64,000 nt of DNA from Nematostella vectensis (GCF_932526225.1 NC_064035.1:17845969-17909968); one strand, 5' to 3'. Positions 1-15,100 are shown, numbered from the stretch's first letter. Numbers and translations: made by a program. Notes: generated from the letters alone by a model not told the origin.

Positions 1-173
1 CTTACAGTAAGTGCTCTTTTTATACATGTAACCGTAAGCTGTCCTTTAGTGTGGATAAGGTTTTCGTCTGTTGTTTTGTTTGTAGCTATTGTAATCGAGT
101 TCCTCTCGACTTGTTACATGCTACTGCGAGTTAAGTGGATGTGACTTGCTTTGGTTCTTGGTTTGTGTTGTAG

Positions 174-3100
174 GAAATGATTGCCTCGCAGTGAACAATT
201 GCAGTACTCATGCGTCGTGTACAGATCTCCCTGTTGGATACCGCTGCTCGTGTTATCGAGGATTCACCGGCGATGGCGTCAATTGCACGGGTGAGGCGTC
301 ACTTTTATGGCGCCAACCATAGATACACGCAGAACCAACAAAGTGCCTCTAAATCTAAAGCTCCAGATATGTTCCAGAGAACTCGTTCCATTCACATCTA
401 TTTGTAATTTATACTACTTTTACTAAGATAAAACCAACTTGTTACCCCGATGGCATTACTTCTGATCTCTGTAAAGAAGCAAAAAGTAGCAACTTTATTT
501 TGTTTTCCAAATCACTATGGGGTCATTCTGTTCGAATCTTTGATACTAAAACAAGACTGTACTGCAGATATCGACGAGTGTTTAAGCCCCAGTCCATGTC
601 ACGTTCATGCCACGTGCAACAACACACAGGGATCCTATAACTGCCACTGCTCTTCCGGTTTCACCGGAAACGGTCACGAGTGCCAAGGTACGTAGTTAAT
701 TTACAAGTCGCTGCCTAAAAAAGCTTGCGAGGGAGGCTAGCATTGGTATAAACGAATGAGGTAATTTGACGATTCTCCCAAGGAGGAGAAGGGAGAAAGC
801 TAGAATTCTGAAGCTTACTTTCACATTAAATATTTCTCTAGTCAATTTTTAGCGTAATGTATACCCCCGGGGGGGGGGAGGGGCGTTTTTTCCCATGTCG
901 AGATACTCGTCCTATTTTTTAGGGGTCAAAATTGGGCCTTAGGTAATATTTAGGGGGTATCCGAGAAATTGAAATAGGCTTTTCTCTTAGAAATGGTATT
1001 TTTTAATGGGGTAGCAATTTTTGGTGTGCAGGTTTTTTAGGGGTATTTTTCAAATTTCCCGACGAGCATTCCTATCACTTTTACACGGAAGAACCCCCCC
1101 CCCCTTCTCCCGGGTAATTTACCACGTGTCATGTATGTAACATATTCTCTTTTATGTGTTTTTCTTATGTTTTGTTGTAACTATTCAGATATAGACGAGT
1201 GTTCAGGAAGCGTGTGCCTGGCTGATCAAGTGTGTAATAACATCATTGGCTCCTACACGTGCGCGTGCCCTGCTGGTTTTTTCGAGAATAATGGCACTTG
1301 TACAGGTACGGAAGTAGTCCGGGTCACTCAGTTGGCGGGCGAGGCTTAATCTGAAGAAAGGGTTTCAATGATTTCAATAATTCACAACCAGCACATTTTA
1401 ATGGTATAGCTAATAACATTGACAATGCATGTCTTCCGTCTTTTCATTTCTCTGCTCTATTTGTGGCAAACTTGAGGCCAAAGGGCCCCCTCCCCCCCCC
1501 CCCCCCCCCTTATGGTCGGAGAATCTTGTGGTAGGGCATATTTGTTCTTGCTGAACGGGAATTACTCATTAGCTCACCTTTAAAAATGGTTGTAATAGCC
1601 GTAAATCATGGTCATTTGTTAGTTGTTTCTTTTTTTATTAGAAATTGTTGCGTTTACGGCGTCGTTCAAGATTAAAGCTGGAAATGAATCTGTGTTTACC
1701 GATGATCTAAAGGACCCGAAGTCTCAAACCTACAAGACGCTAGAGGCTAAAGTCGTCTCTACGGTAAGGCGCAGATATCCTCTAAACCTTATTTTACGTT
1801 TGTTTTCGATCAAACCACGAACAGTCTGGCACTTCAATATTTCAATCATTATCGCTAAACTCACTTTCCATGAGGGAACTGGCTAGCATTGTTTTCATTG
1901 GACTTAATTCTCGCATTTAAAAATTGCGTAGTCTGTAGACATACAGACATAAATGTGTGCTAAGCAAAGAAATATTTCATATTTCTTAGCTGTATCGACG
2001 CAGTCTTGTTGTCTAAAAGTACACTCTAATCTATGCCTTATTGGACATAAGTCCAATGCAGTGATGCAGATTCGTATGCTTGCTGTTTAAGATTACTCTC
2101 TATACAAGGCCTGGTAGGGTATTCGCGGGACACGGGATTTGGCCTTACTTCGGTGCAGGATGCGGACGCAAAATAGTGTTGCGGGATGCGGGATTTGCCG
2201 GGCCCTCGAGAAGCGGGATGTTATAAAATCAACCGGGCGGGAATTAATTTCTCTGACAGGGAATCGAAAGCCTATGCTACTAAAAAGTTCAATTTGTAAC
2301 GACTCTCTGTTGTGAGGCCTGGTTTAGGCAGGGGCTGACTGGAAATCATCAAAATAACGTGGTGTTCGTGTAAAAGTGCTTATGGCTTGCTGTCACAAGA
2401 GCCAATGGCAAGAACTGAATCAGGTTTAGGACCCAAATCCCGCGGGATTCGGGAATTTAAGGGGAAAAGGTGCGGGAAGGGATTGGGCGTAATCAAGCGC
2501 CCCCTTCCTGTCTATAGAATGTTAACCCCGCGCGACAATTCTACAAAATATGCATGGCTGTATGAAAAGAATTTTCCAGGGCTGCATAGCTCAGGATATA
2601 ATGGCAGGTGTAATCAGGACTTAAAACATAAATCTCGGTCTTATTCTTGCATGTGCGGTACGCTTGGTTTGTGCAACATCAGAGAGCGCCTATTGGTTAA
2701 GGCCTTTGAGGCTCGCCGAGTTTAGTAACCAGTTCCCTCATATAACTATGGTGTTACGGATATGAACTGATGCATTTTATGGTGTGTGCGAGAGTTGACA
2801 AGTTACTCAAAATAGCAAGGGCTTTTTTGTTAGCCGCCTTACATTTGCTGGCATTTGATTTCCTCATTCTAAGAGCAGGAATATCTAATACATTGCTATG
2901 TACCCTTCAGTACGATGACATCTACAAGAATTCATCTCTGAGATATAGCTACACTGGTTGTGAAGTTCTGCGGTTTCGGTAAGTGAAAGTTGTGGGTGTG
3001 ACCAAGGAAAGTGATAGGATGTAATCCTAATTTTTGTGGACAAATACGACAATATATTTTTGTTTTTGTTTTCAAGAACTGAAAATAAATAAGATTTCTT

Positions 3101-6100
3101 ATAAGTACAACTTTTATCCAATATTTAGATACATATTTGTCCAGGAAGGTCTGACACCACATCTCTAATTCTCCACCCCTTTCCCAGGCCAGACAGTGTT
3201 GTACTGTCTGATACCACATCTCTAATTCTCTACCCTTTCCCACCAGAAAGTGTTGTACTGTTTAACACCACATCTCTAATTCTCCACCCCTTTCCCAGGC
3301 CAGACAGTGTTGTACTGTCTGATACCACATCTCTAATTCTCTACCCTTTCCCACCAGAAAGTGTTGTACTGTTTAACACCACATCCTTAATTCTCCACCC
3401 TTTTCCCAGGCCAGACAGTGTTGTACTGTCTGATACCACATCTCTAATTCTCCAGCCCTTTCCAACCAGAAAGTGTTGTACTGTTTAACACCACATCCTT
3501 AATTCTCCACCCTTTTCCCAGGCCAGACAGTGTTGTACTGTTTAACACCACATCTCTAATCCTCTACCCTTTCCCAGGCCAAACAGTGCTGTACCATCTG
3601 ATACCACATCTCTAATTCTCCACCCCTTTCCCAGGCCAGACAGTGCTGTACCATCTGATACCACATCCTTAATTCTCCACCCTTTTCCCAGGCCAGACAG
3701 TGTTGTACTGTTTAACACCACATCTCTAATTCTCCACCCCTTTCCCAGGCCAAACAGTGCTGTACCATCTGATACCACATCTCTAATTCTCCACCCCTTT
3801 TCCCAAGCCAGACAGTGTTGTACCATCTGACACCACATCTCTAATTCTCCACCCCTTTTCCCTGGCAAGACAGTGTTGTACCATCTGATACCACATCTCT
3901 AATCCTCTACCCTTTCCCAGGCCAAACAGTGTTGTACTGTCTGATACCACATCTCTAATTCTCCACCCCTTTCCCAGGCCAGGCAGTGTTGTATCATCTG
4001 ATATACCACATCTCTAATTCTCCACCCCTTTCCCAGGCCAGGCAGTGTTGTATCATCTGATATACCACATCTCTAATTCTCCACCCCTTTCCCAGGCCAG
4101 GCAGTGTTGTATCATCTGATATACCACATCTCTAATTCTCCACTCCTTTCTCGGGCCAGGCAGTGTTTTATTTGATACCAAATCTCTTATTCTCCACCCC
4201 TTTCCCAGGCCAGACAGTGTTGTACCATCTGACACCACATCTCTTATTCTCCACCCTTTTCCCAAGCCAGACAGTGTTGTACCATCTGACACCACATCTC
4301 TTATTCTCCACCCCTTTCCCAGGACAGGCAGTGTTGTACCATCTGACACCACATCTCTAATTCTCCACCCCTTTCCCAGGCCAGACAGTGTTGTACTGTC
4401 TGACACAACATCTCCCTATTTTTCCTCCAAAACCAGACATTTTTGTGTTTCCCGATTTGTTTTTCCCAGGCCAGGCAGTGTGGTTGTCGATGCTATAGTG
4501 TACTTCGATAAAGTCGCGAACGTCTCCTTAGAACAAGTAAATCAAGCGGTGAACGAAAGCATCAATACTCAGAATATGACTTCGACCCTCGGGATCTTCA
4601 TTATCGACTCAAGTTCAGTGAGTGTTACCGGTAAGCTCACTGGACGTACTTCTTTTTTTTGTACCTCGTAGTTTCAGTATTGAGCCCTATGCAAACTGCG
4701 CCACCAATAAACTTCTCTCTTTGTGCTGTTTGCAAGAGAATGGACGATGCAAAGGGGTTTTAGTCTCCACTTGAGGCAGCCAGCCTGCAAATTACTTCAC
4801 AAGTTTACGATATTGTATGTACGAGTGATACTTTACTTCATACACAGGCTGACATTTTTAACGTGTACCCTTGTTCATTGTTTAGCGGGTACAGTTTTAG
4901 GTTTGGGGACGTTTTAGAAAGGAGACTAACTAAGCTGCTCGTCAAAGGAATTGCAAACTACAAGATGTACATGGTAGAAGGCTTGAACTGATCCCTATTC
5001 GTATGCTCTGCCCTTTTGCGGCTTGCCTTTTTGCCGACCATCATATTGGAGATTTAATTTTTAATCAAAGGAAGAGTAAAACAATTTTTTTTTTAGGAAA
5101 TTTGGACAATTTAGACACGTCCCTTGGCTAGTGAATATGATTACTTGTTTTTGGCACGCAACTCATCACTTTTTTATGGATCGGGGGCTGACGTTTGCAC
5201 GCGCTCATGGATAATACGATGGTTGAACTTAGCCTTAGTCACCTCCTAACAATAGCAATTCCAAACTGGTCTCCGTTCCGTACTCTCAGTTGATTCTCAC
5301 TTCCTCGAGGGTCATGAGGTCCTAGTGAGAGCCTTTAGTACGTCAGAATCTTTCTTTCCTATGCTAAGATTTGCGATAGCAAACCACAGGCTTACCATCC
5401 TAATGTTGTTATTCGCACGCCGGGGTAGTTAACATAACGGATCTCAGGAAAGCCTATGTTATCGACTGTTTTTACTCAAAGTCAACGTAATAAGTGTTTA
5501 TTTGACCTTTATTCTATGACAAAAAGATTCCGTTCTGTGAACTATCGCGGCGTGCGAATAACAACATTAGGATGGTAAGCCTGTGGTATGCAGTAATATC
5601 TAATGTAACATGACCAATTGTCTAAGATGGTAACAATTTCTTTGGGTTGTCCCAGACGGTAACAATCTCTTTGGGTTGTCCCAGACGGTAACAATCTCTT
5701 ATGATTGTCCCAGACGGTAACAATCTCTTATGATTGTCCCAGACGGTAACAATCTCTTATGATTGTCCCAGAAGGTAACAATCTCTTATGATTGTCCCAG
5801 AAGGTAACAATCTCTTATGATTGTCCCAGACGGTAACAATCTCTTATGATTGTCCCAGACGGTAACAATCTCTTATAATTGTCCCAGACGGTAACAATCT
5901 CTTATAATTGTCCCAGACGGTAACAATCCCTTATGATTGTCTCAGACGGTAACAATCTCTTATGATTGTCCCAGACGGTAACAATCTCTTATGATTGTCC
6001 CAGACGGTAACAATCTCTTATGATTGTCCCAGACGGTAACAATCTCTTATGATTGTCCCAGAAGGTAACAATCTGTTATGATTGTCCCAGACGGTAACAA

Positions 6101-9100
6101 TCTCTTATGATTGTCCCAGACGGTAACAATCTCTTATGATTGTCCCAGACGGTAACAATCTCTTATGATTGTCCCAGACGGTAACAATCTCTTATGATTG
6201 TCCCAGACGGTAACAATATCTTATGATTGTCCCAGACGGTAACAATATCTTATGATTGTCCCAGACGGTAACAATCTCTTGTGATTGTCCCAGACGGTAA
6301 CAATCTCCAATGATTGTCCCAGACGGTAACAATCTATTATGATTGTCCCAGACGGTAACAATCTATTATGATTGTCCCAGACGGTAACAATCTATTATGA
6401 TTGTCCCAGACGGTAACAATCTCTTATGATTGTCCCAGACGGTAACAATCTCTTTGGATTGTCCCAGACGGTAACAATCTCTTATAATTGTCCCAGACGG
6501 TAACAATCCCTTATGATTGTCTCAGACGGTAACAATCTCTTATGATTGTCCCAGACGGTAACAATCTCTTATGATTGTCCCAGACGGTAACAATCTCTTA
6601 TGATTGTCCCAGACGGTAACAATCTCTTATGATTGTCCCAGAAGGTAACAATCTGTTATGATTGTCCCAGACGGTAACAATCTCTTATGATTGTCCCAGA
6701 CGGTAACAATCTCTTATGATTGTCCCAGACGGTAACAATCTCTTATGATTGTCCCAGACGGTAACAATCTCTTATGATTGTCCCAGACGGTAACAATATC
6801 TTATGATTGTCCCAGACGGTAACAATATCTTATGATTGTCCCAGACGGTAACAATCTCTTGTGATTGTCCCAGACGGTAACAATCTCCAATGATTGTCCC
6901 AGACGGTAACAATCTATTATGATTGTCCCAGACGGTAACAATCTATTATGATTGTCCCAGACGGTAACAATCTCTTATGATTGTCCCAGAGGGTAACAAT
7001 CTCTTATGATTGTCCCAGACGGTAACAATCTCTTTGGATTGTCCCAGACGGTAACAATCTCTTTGGATTGTCCCAGACGGTAACAATCTCTTATGATTGT
7101 TCCAGACGGTAACAATATCTTATGATTGTCCCAGACGGTAACAATATCTTATGATTGTCCCAGAAGGTAACAATCTCTTATGATTGTCCCAGACGGTAAC
7201 AATCTCTTATGATTGTCCCAGACGGTAACAATATCTTATGATTGTCTAAGACGGTAACAATCTCTTATGATTGTCTAAGACGGTAACAATCTCTTTGGGT
7301 TATCCCAGACGGTAACAATCTCTTATGATTGTCCCAGACGGTAACAATCTCTTATGATTGTCCCAGACGGTAACAATCTCTTATGATTGTCTCAGACGGT
7401 AACAATCTCTTATGATTGTCCCAGACGGTAACAATCTCTTATGATTGTCCCAGACGGTAACAATCTCTTATGATTGTCCCAGACGGTAACAATATCTTAT
7501 GATTGTTTAAGACGGTAACAATCTCTTTGGGTTATCCCAGACGGTAACAATCTCTTATGATTGTCCAAGACGGTAACAATCTCTTATGATTGTCTAAGAC
7601 GGTAACAATCTCTTATGATTGTCCCAGACGGTAACAATCTCTTATGATTGTCCCAGACGGAAACAATCTCTTATGATTGTCCCAGACGGTAACAATCTCT
7701 TATGATTGTCCCAGACGGTAACAATCTCTTATGATTGTCCCAGACGGTAACAATCTCTTATGATTGTCCCAGACGGTAACAATCTCTTATGATTGTCCCA
7801 GACGGTAACAATATCTTTGGGTTGTCCCAGACGGTAACAATCTCTTATGATTGTCCCAGACGGTAACAATCTCTTATGATTGTCCCAGACGGTAACAATA
7901 TCTTTGGGTTGTCCCAGACGGTAACAATCTCTTATGATTGTCCCAGACGGTAACAATCTCTTATGATTGTCCCAGACGGTAACAATCTCTTATGATTGTC
8001 CCAGACGGTAACAATATCTTATGATTGTCTAAGACGGTAACAATCTCTTTGGGTTATCCCAGACGGTAACAATCTCTTATGATTGTCCAAGACGGTAACA
8101 ATCTCTTATGATTGTCCAAGACGGTAACAATCTCTTATGATTGTCTAAGACGGTAACAATCTCTTATGATTGTCCCCGACGGTAACAATCTCTTATGATT
8201 GTCCCAGATGGTAACAATCTCTTATGATTGTCCCCGACGGTAACAATCTCTTATGATTGTCCCAGACGGTAACAATCTCTTATGATTGTCCCAGACGGTA
8301 ACAATATCTTATGATTGTCCCAGACGGTAACAATCTTTTGTGATTGTCCCAGACGGTAACAATCTCTAATGATTGTCCCAGACGGTAACAATCTATTACG
8401 ATTGTCCCAGACGGTAACAATCTATTATGATTGTCCCAGACGGTAACAATCTATTATGATTGTCCCAGAGGGTAACAATCTCTTATGATTGTCCCAGACG
8501 GTAACAATCTCTTTGGATTGTCCCAGACGGTAACAATCTCTTTGGATTGTCCCAGACGGTAACAATCTCTTATGATTGTTCCAGACGGTAACAATATCTT
8601 ATGATTGTCCCAGAAGGTAACAATATCTTATGATTGTCCCAGAAGGTAACAATCTCTTATGATTGTCCCAGACGGTAACAATCTCTTATGATTGTCCCAG
8701 ACGGTAACAATATCTTATGATTGTTCCAGACGGTAACAATCTCTTATGATTGTCCCAGAAGGTAACAATATCTTTGGGTTATCCCAGACGGTAACAATCT
8801 CTTATGATTGTCCCAGACGGTAACAATCTCTTATGATTGTCCCAGACGGTAACAATCTCTTATGATTGTCTCAGACGGTAACAATCTCTTATGATTGTCT
8901 CAGACGGTAACAATCTCTTATGATTGTCCCAGACGGTAACAATCTCTTATGATTGTCCCAGACGGTAACAATCTCTTATGATTGTCCCAGACGGTAACAA
9001 TATCTTATGATTGTCTAAGACGGTAACAATCTCTTTGGGTTATCCCAGACGGTAACAATCTCTTATGATTGTCCAAGACGGTAACAATCTCTTATGATTG

Positions 9101-12100
9101 TCTAAGACGGTAACAATCTCTTATGATTGTCCCAGACGGTAACAATCTCTTATGATTGTCCCAGACGGTAACAATCTCTTATGATTGTCCCAGACGGTAA
9201 CAATATCTTTGGGTTGTCCCAGACGGTAACAATCTCTTATGATTGTCCCAGACGGTAACAATCTCTTATGATTGTCCCAGACGGTAACAATATCTTTGGG
9301 TTGTCCCAGACGGTAACAATCTCTTATGATTGTCCCAGACGGTAACAATCTCTTTGGGTTGTCCCAGACGGTAACAATCTCTTATGATTGTCTCAGACAG
9401 TAATAATCTCTTATGATTGTCTCAGACGGTAACAGTCTCTTGTGATTGTCTCAGACGGTAACAATCTCTTTGGATTGTCCCAGACGGTAACAATATCTTA
9501 TGATTGTCTAAGACGGTAACAATCTCTTATGATTGTCCCAGACGGTAACAATCTCTTATGATTGTCTCAGACGGTAACAATCTCTTATGATTGTCTCAGA
9601 CGGTAACAATCTCTTATGATTGTCCCAGACGGTAACAATATCTTATGATTGTCCCAGACGGTAACAATCTCTTATGATTGTCTCAGACAGTAACAATCTC
9701 TTATGATTGTCCCAGAAGGTAACAATCTCTTTGGGTTGTCCCAGACGGTAACAATCTCTTATGATTGTCTAAGACGGTAACAATCTCTTATGATTGTCCC
9801 AGAAGGTAACAATCTCTTTGGGTTGTCCCAGACGGTAACAATCTCTTATGATTGTCCCAGACGGTAACAATCTCTTATGATTGTCCCAGACGGTAACAAT
9901 ATCTTATGATTGTCTAAGACGGTAACAATCTCTTTGGGTTATCCCAGACGGTAACAATCTCTTATGATTGTCCAAGACGGTAACAATCTCTTATGATTGT
10001 CCCAGACGGTAACAATCTCTTATGATTGTCCAAGACGGTAACAATCTCTTATGATTGTCTAAGACGGTAACAATCTCTTATGATTGTCCCCGACGGTAAC
10101 AATCTCTTATGATTGTCCCAGACGGTAACAATCTCTTATGATTGTCCCCGACGGTAACAATCTCTTATGATTGTCCCAGACGGTAACAATCTCTTATGAT
10201 TGTCCCAGACGGTAACAATCTCTTATGATTGTCCCAGACGGTAACAATCTCTTTGGGTTGTCCCAGACGGTAACAATCTCTTATGATTGTCCCAGACGGT
10301 AACAATCTCTTTGGGTTGTCCCAGACGGTAACAATCTCTTATGATTGTCCCAGACGGTAACAATCTCTTATGATTGTCTCAGACAGTAACAATCTCTTAT
10401 GATTGTCCCAGAAGGTAACAATCTCTTTGGGTTGTCCCAGACGGTAACAATCTCTTATGATTGTCCCAGACGGTAACAATCTCTTATGATTGTCCCAGAA
10501 GGTAACAATCTCTTTGGGTTGTCCCAGACGGTAACAATCTCTTATGATTGTCCAAGACGGTAACAATCTCTTATGATTGTCCCAGACGGCAACAATCTCT
10601 TATGATTGTCCCAGACAGTAATAATCTCTTTGGGTTGTCCCAGACGGTAACAATCTCTTATGATTGTCCCAGACGGTAACAATCTCTTATGATTGTCTCA
10701 GACGGTAACAATCTCTTATGATTGTCCCAGACGGTAACAATATCTTATGATTGTCTCAGACGGTAACAATCTCTTATGATTGTCCCAGACGGTAACAATA
10801 TCTTATGACTGTCTCAGACGGTAACAATCTCTTATGATTGTCCCAGACGGTAACAATATCTTATGATTGTCTCAGACGGTAACAATCTCTTATGATTGTC
10901 CTAGACGGTAACAATCTCTTATGATTGTCCCAGACGGTAACAATCTCTTATGATTGTCCCAGACGGTAACAATCTCTTATGATTGTCCCAGACGGTAACA
11001 ATCTCTTATGATTGTCCAAGACGGTAACAATCTCTTATGATTGTCTCAGACGGTAACAATCTCTTATGATTGTCCAAGACGGTAACAATCTCTTATGATT
11101 GTCCAGGACGGTAACAATCTCTTTGGGTTGTCTCAGACGGTAACAATCTCTTTGGATTACGTTTCAGATCGTAACGAGTGCGAGGACGGAGCTCACGATT
11201 GCCATAGCAACGCCACATGTAACAATACTGTTGGCTCCTTCAAGTGTTACTGCAAGAGCGGTTTCCATGGCAATGGAAAGCAATGCAATGGTTAGTTTGA
11301 CGCAATAAAGCGGGTGGTACACGGCGATCCCTCTCCATCAAAATGCAGAAAGCAGCCAAGTTCCCTCTGTGCCTAAATCCTCACGTGTCCTAGGCCAGTA
11401 TTTCCACCTTTATCGTCACAAATAAGCACCATTCCTTGACTAAAATATTGATGTTTCTAATGTTCACCTTAGATACATACTTCATTTTTTATCATGACAA
11501 GTGCTCTTTCCGATTTGCCTTGTTGACTTAAATATGCGATTCATAAGGATCATTACTTCCCCCTTCCCCACATTGATTACTCCCAAGATGAGGGTTGTGA
11601 CATACAAATAATCGGCCCGGCTAGGAAAACGTTCTGATGTTTTAACCCAACTTGTATTTGCATCTTTAATGAAAAAATGAACTTAACGCTGGAACGATTT
11701 AACCTAGCCCCTTAGTATTTAATGGCCATTAAAGCTTGCTCGGCCACGCCTTTTCTGGCGTTCTCAAAACAATGGTTATGCTGCGCGGTAAAGTGCTATG
11801 TTCTGTTTTCCTAGTAACTGATCATTGCGCCGCGGGAGTCCATAACTGTCACGTGAACGCAACGTGCGCATCAGCCAATGGGACATTTACATGCACGTGC
11901 AATGCAACATCGGGTTACTATGGCAACGGAACACACTGCTTTGGTAGGTACAAATGACAATGTGTATTAGGAACATTCTGTGGTGTTTCGCGCAGCTATC
12001 ATTCGCACATATTTTAACTTCTACCTGTAAAGCAACTTTCACAGACCATTCGCACTACCTGTAAAGCAGCTTTACACATATCATTCGCACATATTTTATC

Positions 12101-15100
12101 TTCTACCTGTAGATCAGCTTTACAAAGATCATTCGCACATATATTATCTCTAAACTGTAAAGCAGCTTTACACAGATCATTCGCACATATTTTATCTTCT
12201 ACCTGTAAAGCAGCTTTACACAGATCATTCGCACATATATTATCTTCTACCTGTAGATCAGCTTTACAAAGATCATTCGCACATATATTATCTCTAAACT
12301 GTAAAGCAGCTTTACACAGATCATTCGCACATATTTTATCTTCTACCTGTAAAGCAGCTTTACACAGATCATTCGCACATATTTTATCTTCTACCTGTAA
12401 AGCAGCTTTACACAGATCATTCGCACATATATTATCTCTTACCTGTAAAGCAGCTTTACATATATCATTCGCACATACTTTATCTTCTACCTGTAAAGCA
12501 GCTTTACACAGATCACTCGCACATATATTATCTCTTACCTGTAAATCAGCTTTACATATATCATTCGCACATATTTTATCTTCTGCCTGTATTGCAGCTG
12601 CCTGCACCACAAAGGACTTCTGCCAAAATGGCGGAACCTGTCATTATACTGCTCGATCCGTCTACTGTAGGTATGTGAGCCGTTTACTCTCTTCTTGTCT
12701 GTCGTCTCTGTATCTGGTGATTTCACGTCTGGACGTTGTAATATGGTGGCATTTTTAGCTGCGAATAATGTCTGCTAAGGATGTTTTTTGTTGTTGTTGT
12801 TGTTGACCCCCCTCCCCCATACAGTTTTGATGACCGCTGAGCCGTTTCTCTAATTTAGCTGCCCTGAAGGCTTCGACGGAGACCGTTGTCAAACTTCAGC
12901 CATTCTAACTAAAGCTCCCCCTGTTAGTGCTTCCACACAGGACAAAGGTCGGTACCATGGCAACTAGTGTCCCCACCCTCCCAGGGGTGGACATGTCATG
13001 TCTCTTTCTTTTAAAAGATAACTAATAAAGTACCAAACTGCCCCTCTAATCCACCCTCCCACCCCCGCCCCCCCGCCGCCCATTTATACTTCTGGATCCG
13101 CCCCTGCTGTCCAATATGTCGCTTTCACACTAGCAAAACACATCACCGAAATCAAAATAGTTGTCTTGACTTTATTCTTGGTGTGATAGTTTATTACCAC
13201 TCGTATATGAATGTCAATTATTCTCAATTCTTCTTCCCTTAGCATCCCCTAAGGCCCTTGCCACTTCATGTTTCCTTAACGTCCTTCTCCCTTCAGGTTC
13301 CCTTAACGCCCTTCTCCCTTCAGGTTCCCTTAACGCCCTTCCCCCTTCAGGTTCCCTTAACGCCCTTCTCCCTTCAGGTTTCCTTAACGCCCTTCTCCCT
13401 TCAGGTTTCCTTAACGCCCTTCTCCCTTCAGGTCCTCCTAACGCCCTTCTCCCTTCAGGTCCTCCTAACGCCCTTCTCCCTTCAGGTCCTCCTAACGCCC
13501 TTCTCCCTTCAGGTCCTCCTAACGCCCTTCTCCCTTCAGGTCCTCCTAACGCCCTTCTCCCTTCAGGTTCCCTTAACGCCCTTCTCCCTTCAGGTTCCCT
13601 TAACTCCCTTCTCCCTTCAGGTTCCCTTAACGCCCTTCTCCCTTCATGTTTCCCTAACGTCCTTCTCCCTTCAGGTTACCCTAACGCCCTTCTCCCTTCA
13701 GGTTCCCTTAACTCCCTTCTCCCTTCATGTTTCCCTAACGTCCTTCTCCCTTCAGGTTACCCTAGCGCCCTTCTCCCTTCAGGTTACCTAAGCGCCCTTC
13801 TACCTTCAGGTTTCCCTAGCGCCCTTCTCCCTTCAGGTTTCCCTAGCGCCCTTCTCCCTTCAGGTTTCCCTAGCGCCCTTCTCCCTTCATGTTTCCCTAA
13901 CGTCCTTCTCCCTTCAGGTTTCCCTAGCGCCCTTCTCCATTCAGGTTACCCTAGCGCCCTTCTCCCTTCAGGTTACCCTAGCGCCCTTCTCCCTTCATGT
14001 TTCCCTAACGTCCTTCTCCCTTCAGGTTTCCCTAGCGCCCTTCTCCATTCAGGTTACCCTAGCGCCCTTCTCCCTTCAGGTTTCCCTAGCGCCCTTCTCC
14101 ATTCAGGTTACCCTAGCGCCCTTCTCCCTTCAGGTTCCCCTGACGCCCTTCTCCCTTCATGTTTCCCTAACGTCCTTCTCCCTTCATGTTTCCCTAACGT
14201 CCTTCTCCCTTCAGGTTTCCCTAGCGCCCTTCTCCATTCATGTTTCCCTAGCGCCCTTCTCCCTTCAGGTTACCCTAACGCCCTTCTCCCTTCAGGTTCC
14301 CTTAACGCCCTTCTCCCTTCAGGTTACCCTAGCGCCCTTCTCCCTTCAGGTTTCCCTAGCGCCCTTCTCCCTTCAGGTTACCCTAGCGCCCTTCTCCCTT
14401 CAGGTTACCCTAGCGCCCTTCTCCCTTCAGGTTACCCTAGCGCCCTTCTCCCTTCAGGTTACCTAAGCGCCCTTCTACCTTCAGGTTTCCCTAGCGCCCT
14501 TCTCCCTTCAGGTTTCCCTAGCGCCCTTCTCCCTTCAGGTTTCCCTAGCGCCCTTCTCCCTTCATGTTTCCCTAACGTCCTTCTCCCTTCAGGTTTCCCT
14601 AGCGCCCTTCTCCATTCAGGTTACCCTAGCGCCCTTCTCCCTTCAGGTTACCCTAGCGCCCTTCTCCCTTCATGTTTCCCTAACGTCCTTCTCCCTTCAG
14701 GTTTCCCTAGCGCCCTTCTCCATTCAGGTTACCCTAGCGCCCTTCTCCCTTCAGGTTTCCCTAGCGCCCTTCTCCATTCAGGTTACCCTAGCGCCCTTCT
14801 CCCTTCAGGTTCCCCTGACGCCCTTCTCCCTTCATGTTTCCCTAACGTCCTTCTCCCTTCATGTTTCCCTAACGTCCTTCTCCCTTCAGGTTTCCCTAGC
14901 GCCCTTCTCCATTCATGTTTCCCTAGCGCCCTTCTCCCTTCAGGTTACCCTAACGCCCTTCTCCCTTCAGGTTCCCTTAACGCCCTTCTCCCTTCAGGTT
15001 ACCCTAGCGCCCTTCTCCCTTCAGGTTTCCCTAGCGCCCTTCTCCCTTCAGGTTACCCTAGCGCCCTTCTCCCTTCAGGTTACCCTAGCGCCCTTCTCCC

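Noticed and set aside
2387-2725. 112-aa plus-strand ORF in the EGF/SEA intron
   Set aside because: No domain, no fitting splice sites, and the flanking exons join without it.
3542-4406. Minus-strand repetitive ORFs ([12 protein letters not shown]… type)
   Set aside because: They exist only because the 57-bp unit is a multiple of three.
5611-11167. CRISPR-like array of about 29-bp repeats
   Set aside because: There are no unique spacers; the sequence is a continuous tandem repeat in an intron of a eukaryotic gene.
12014-12610. 198-aa minus-strand ORF with a 16-residue period
   Set aside because: 48-bp repeat artefact lying in an intron; no start context or homology.
13258-13791. 177-aa plus-strand ORF with VPLTPFSLQ repeats
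   Set aside because: 27-bp repeat artefact; the neighbouring exons join in phase 1 without it.
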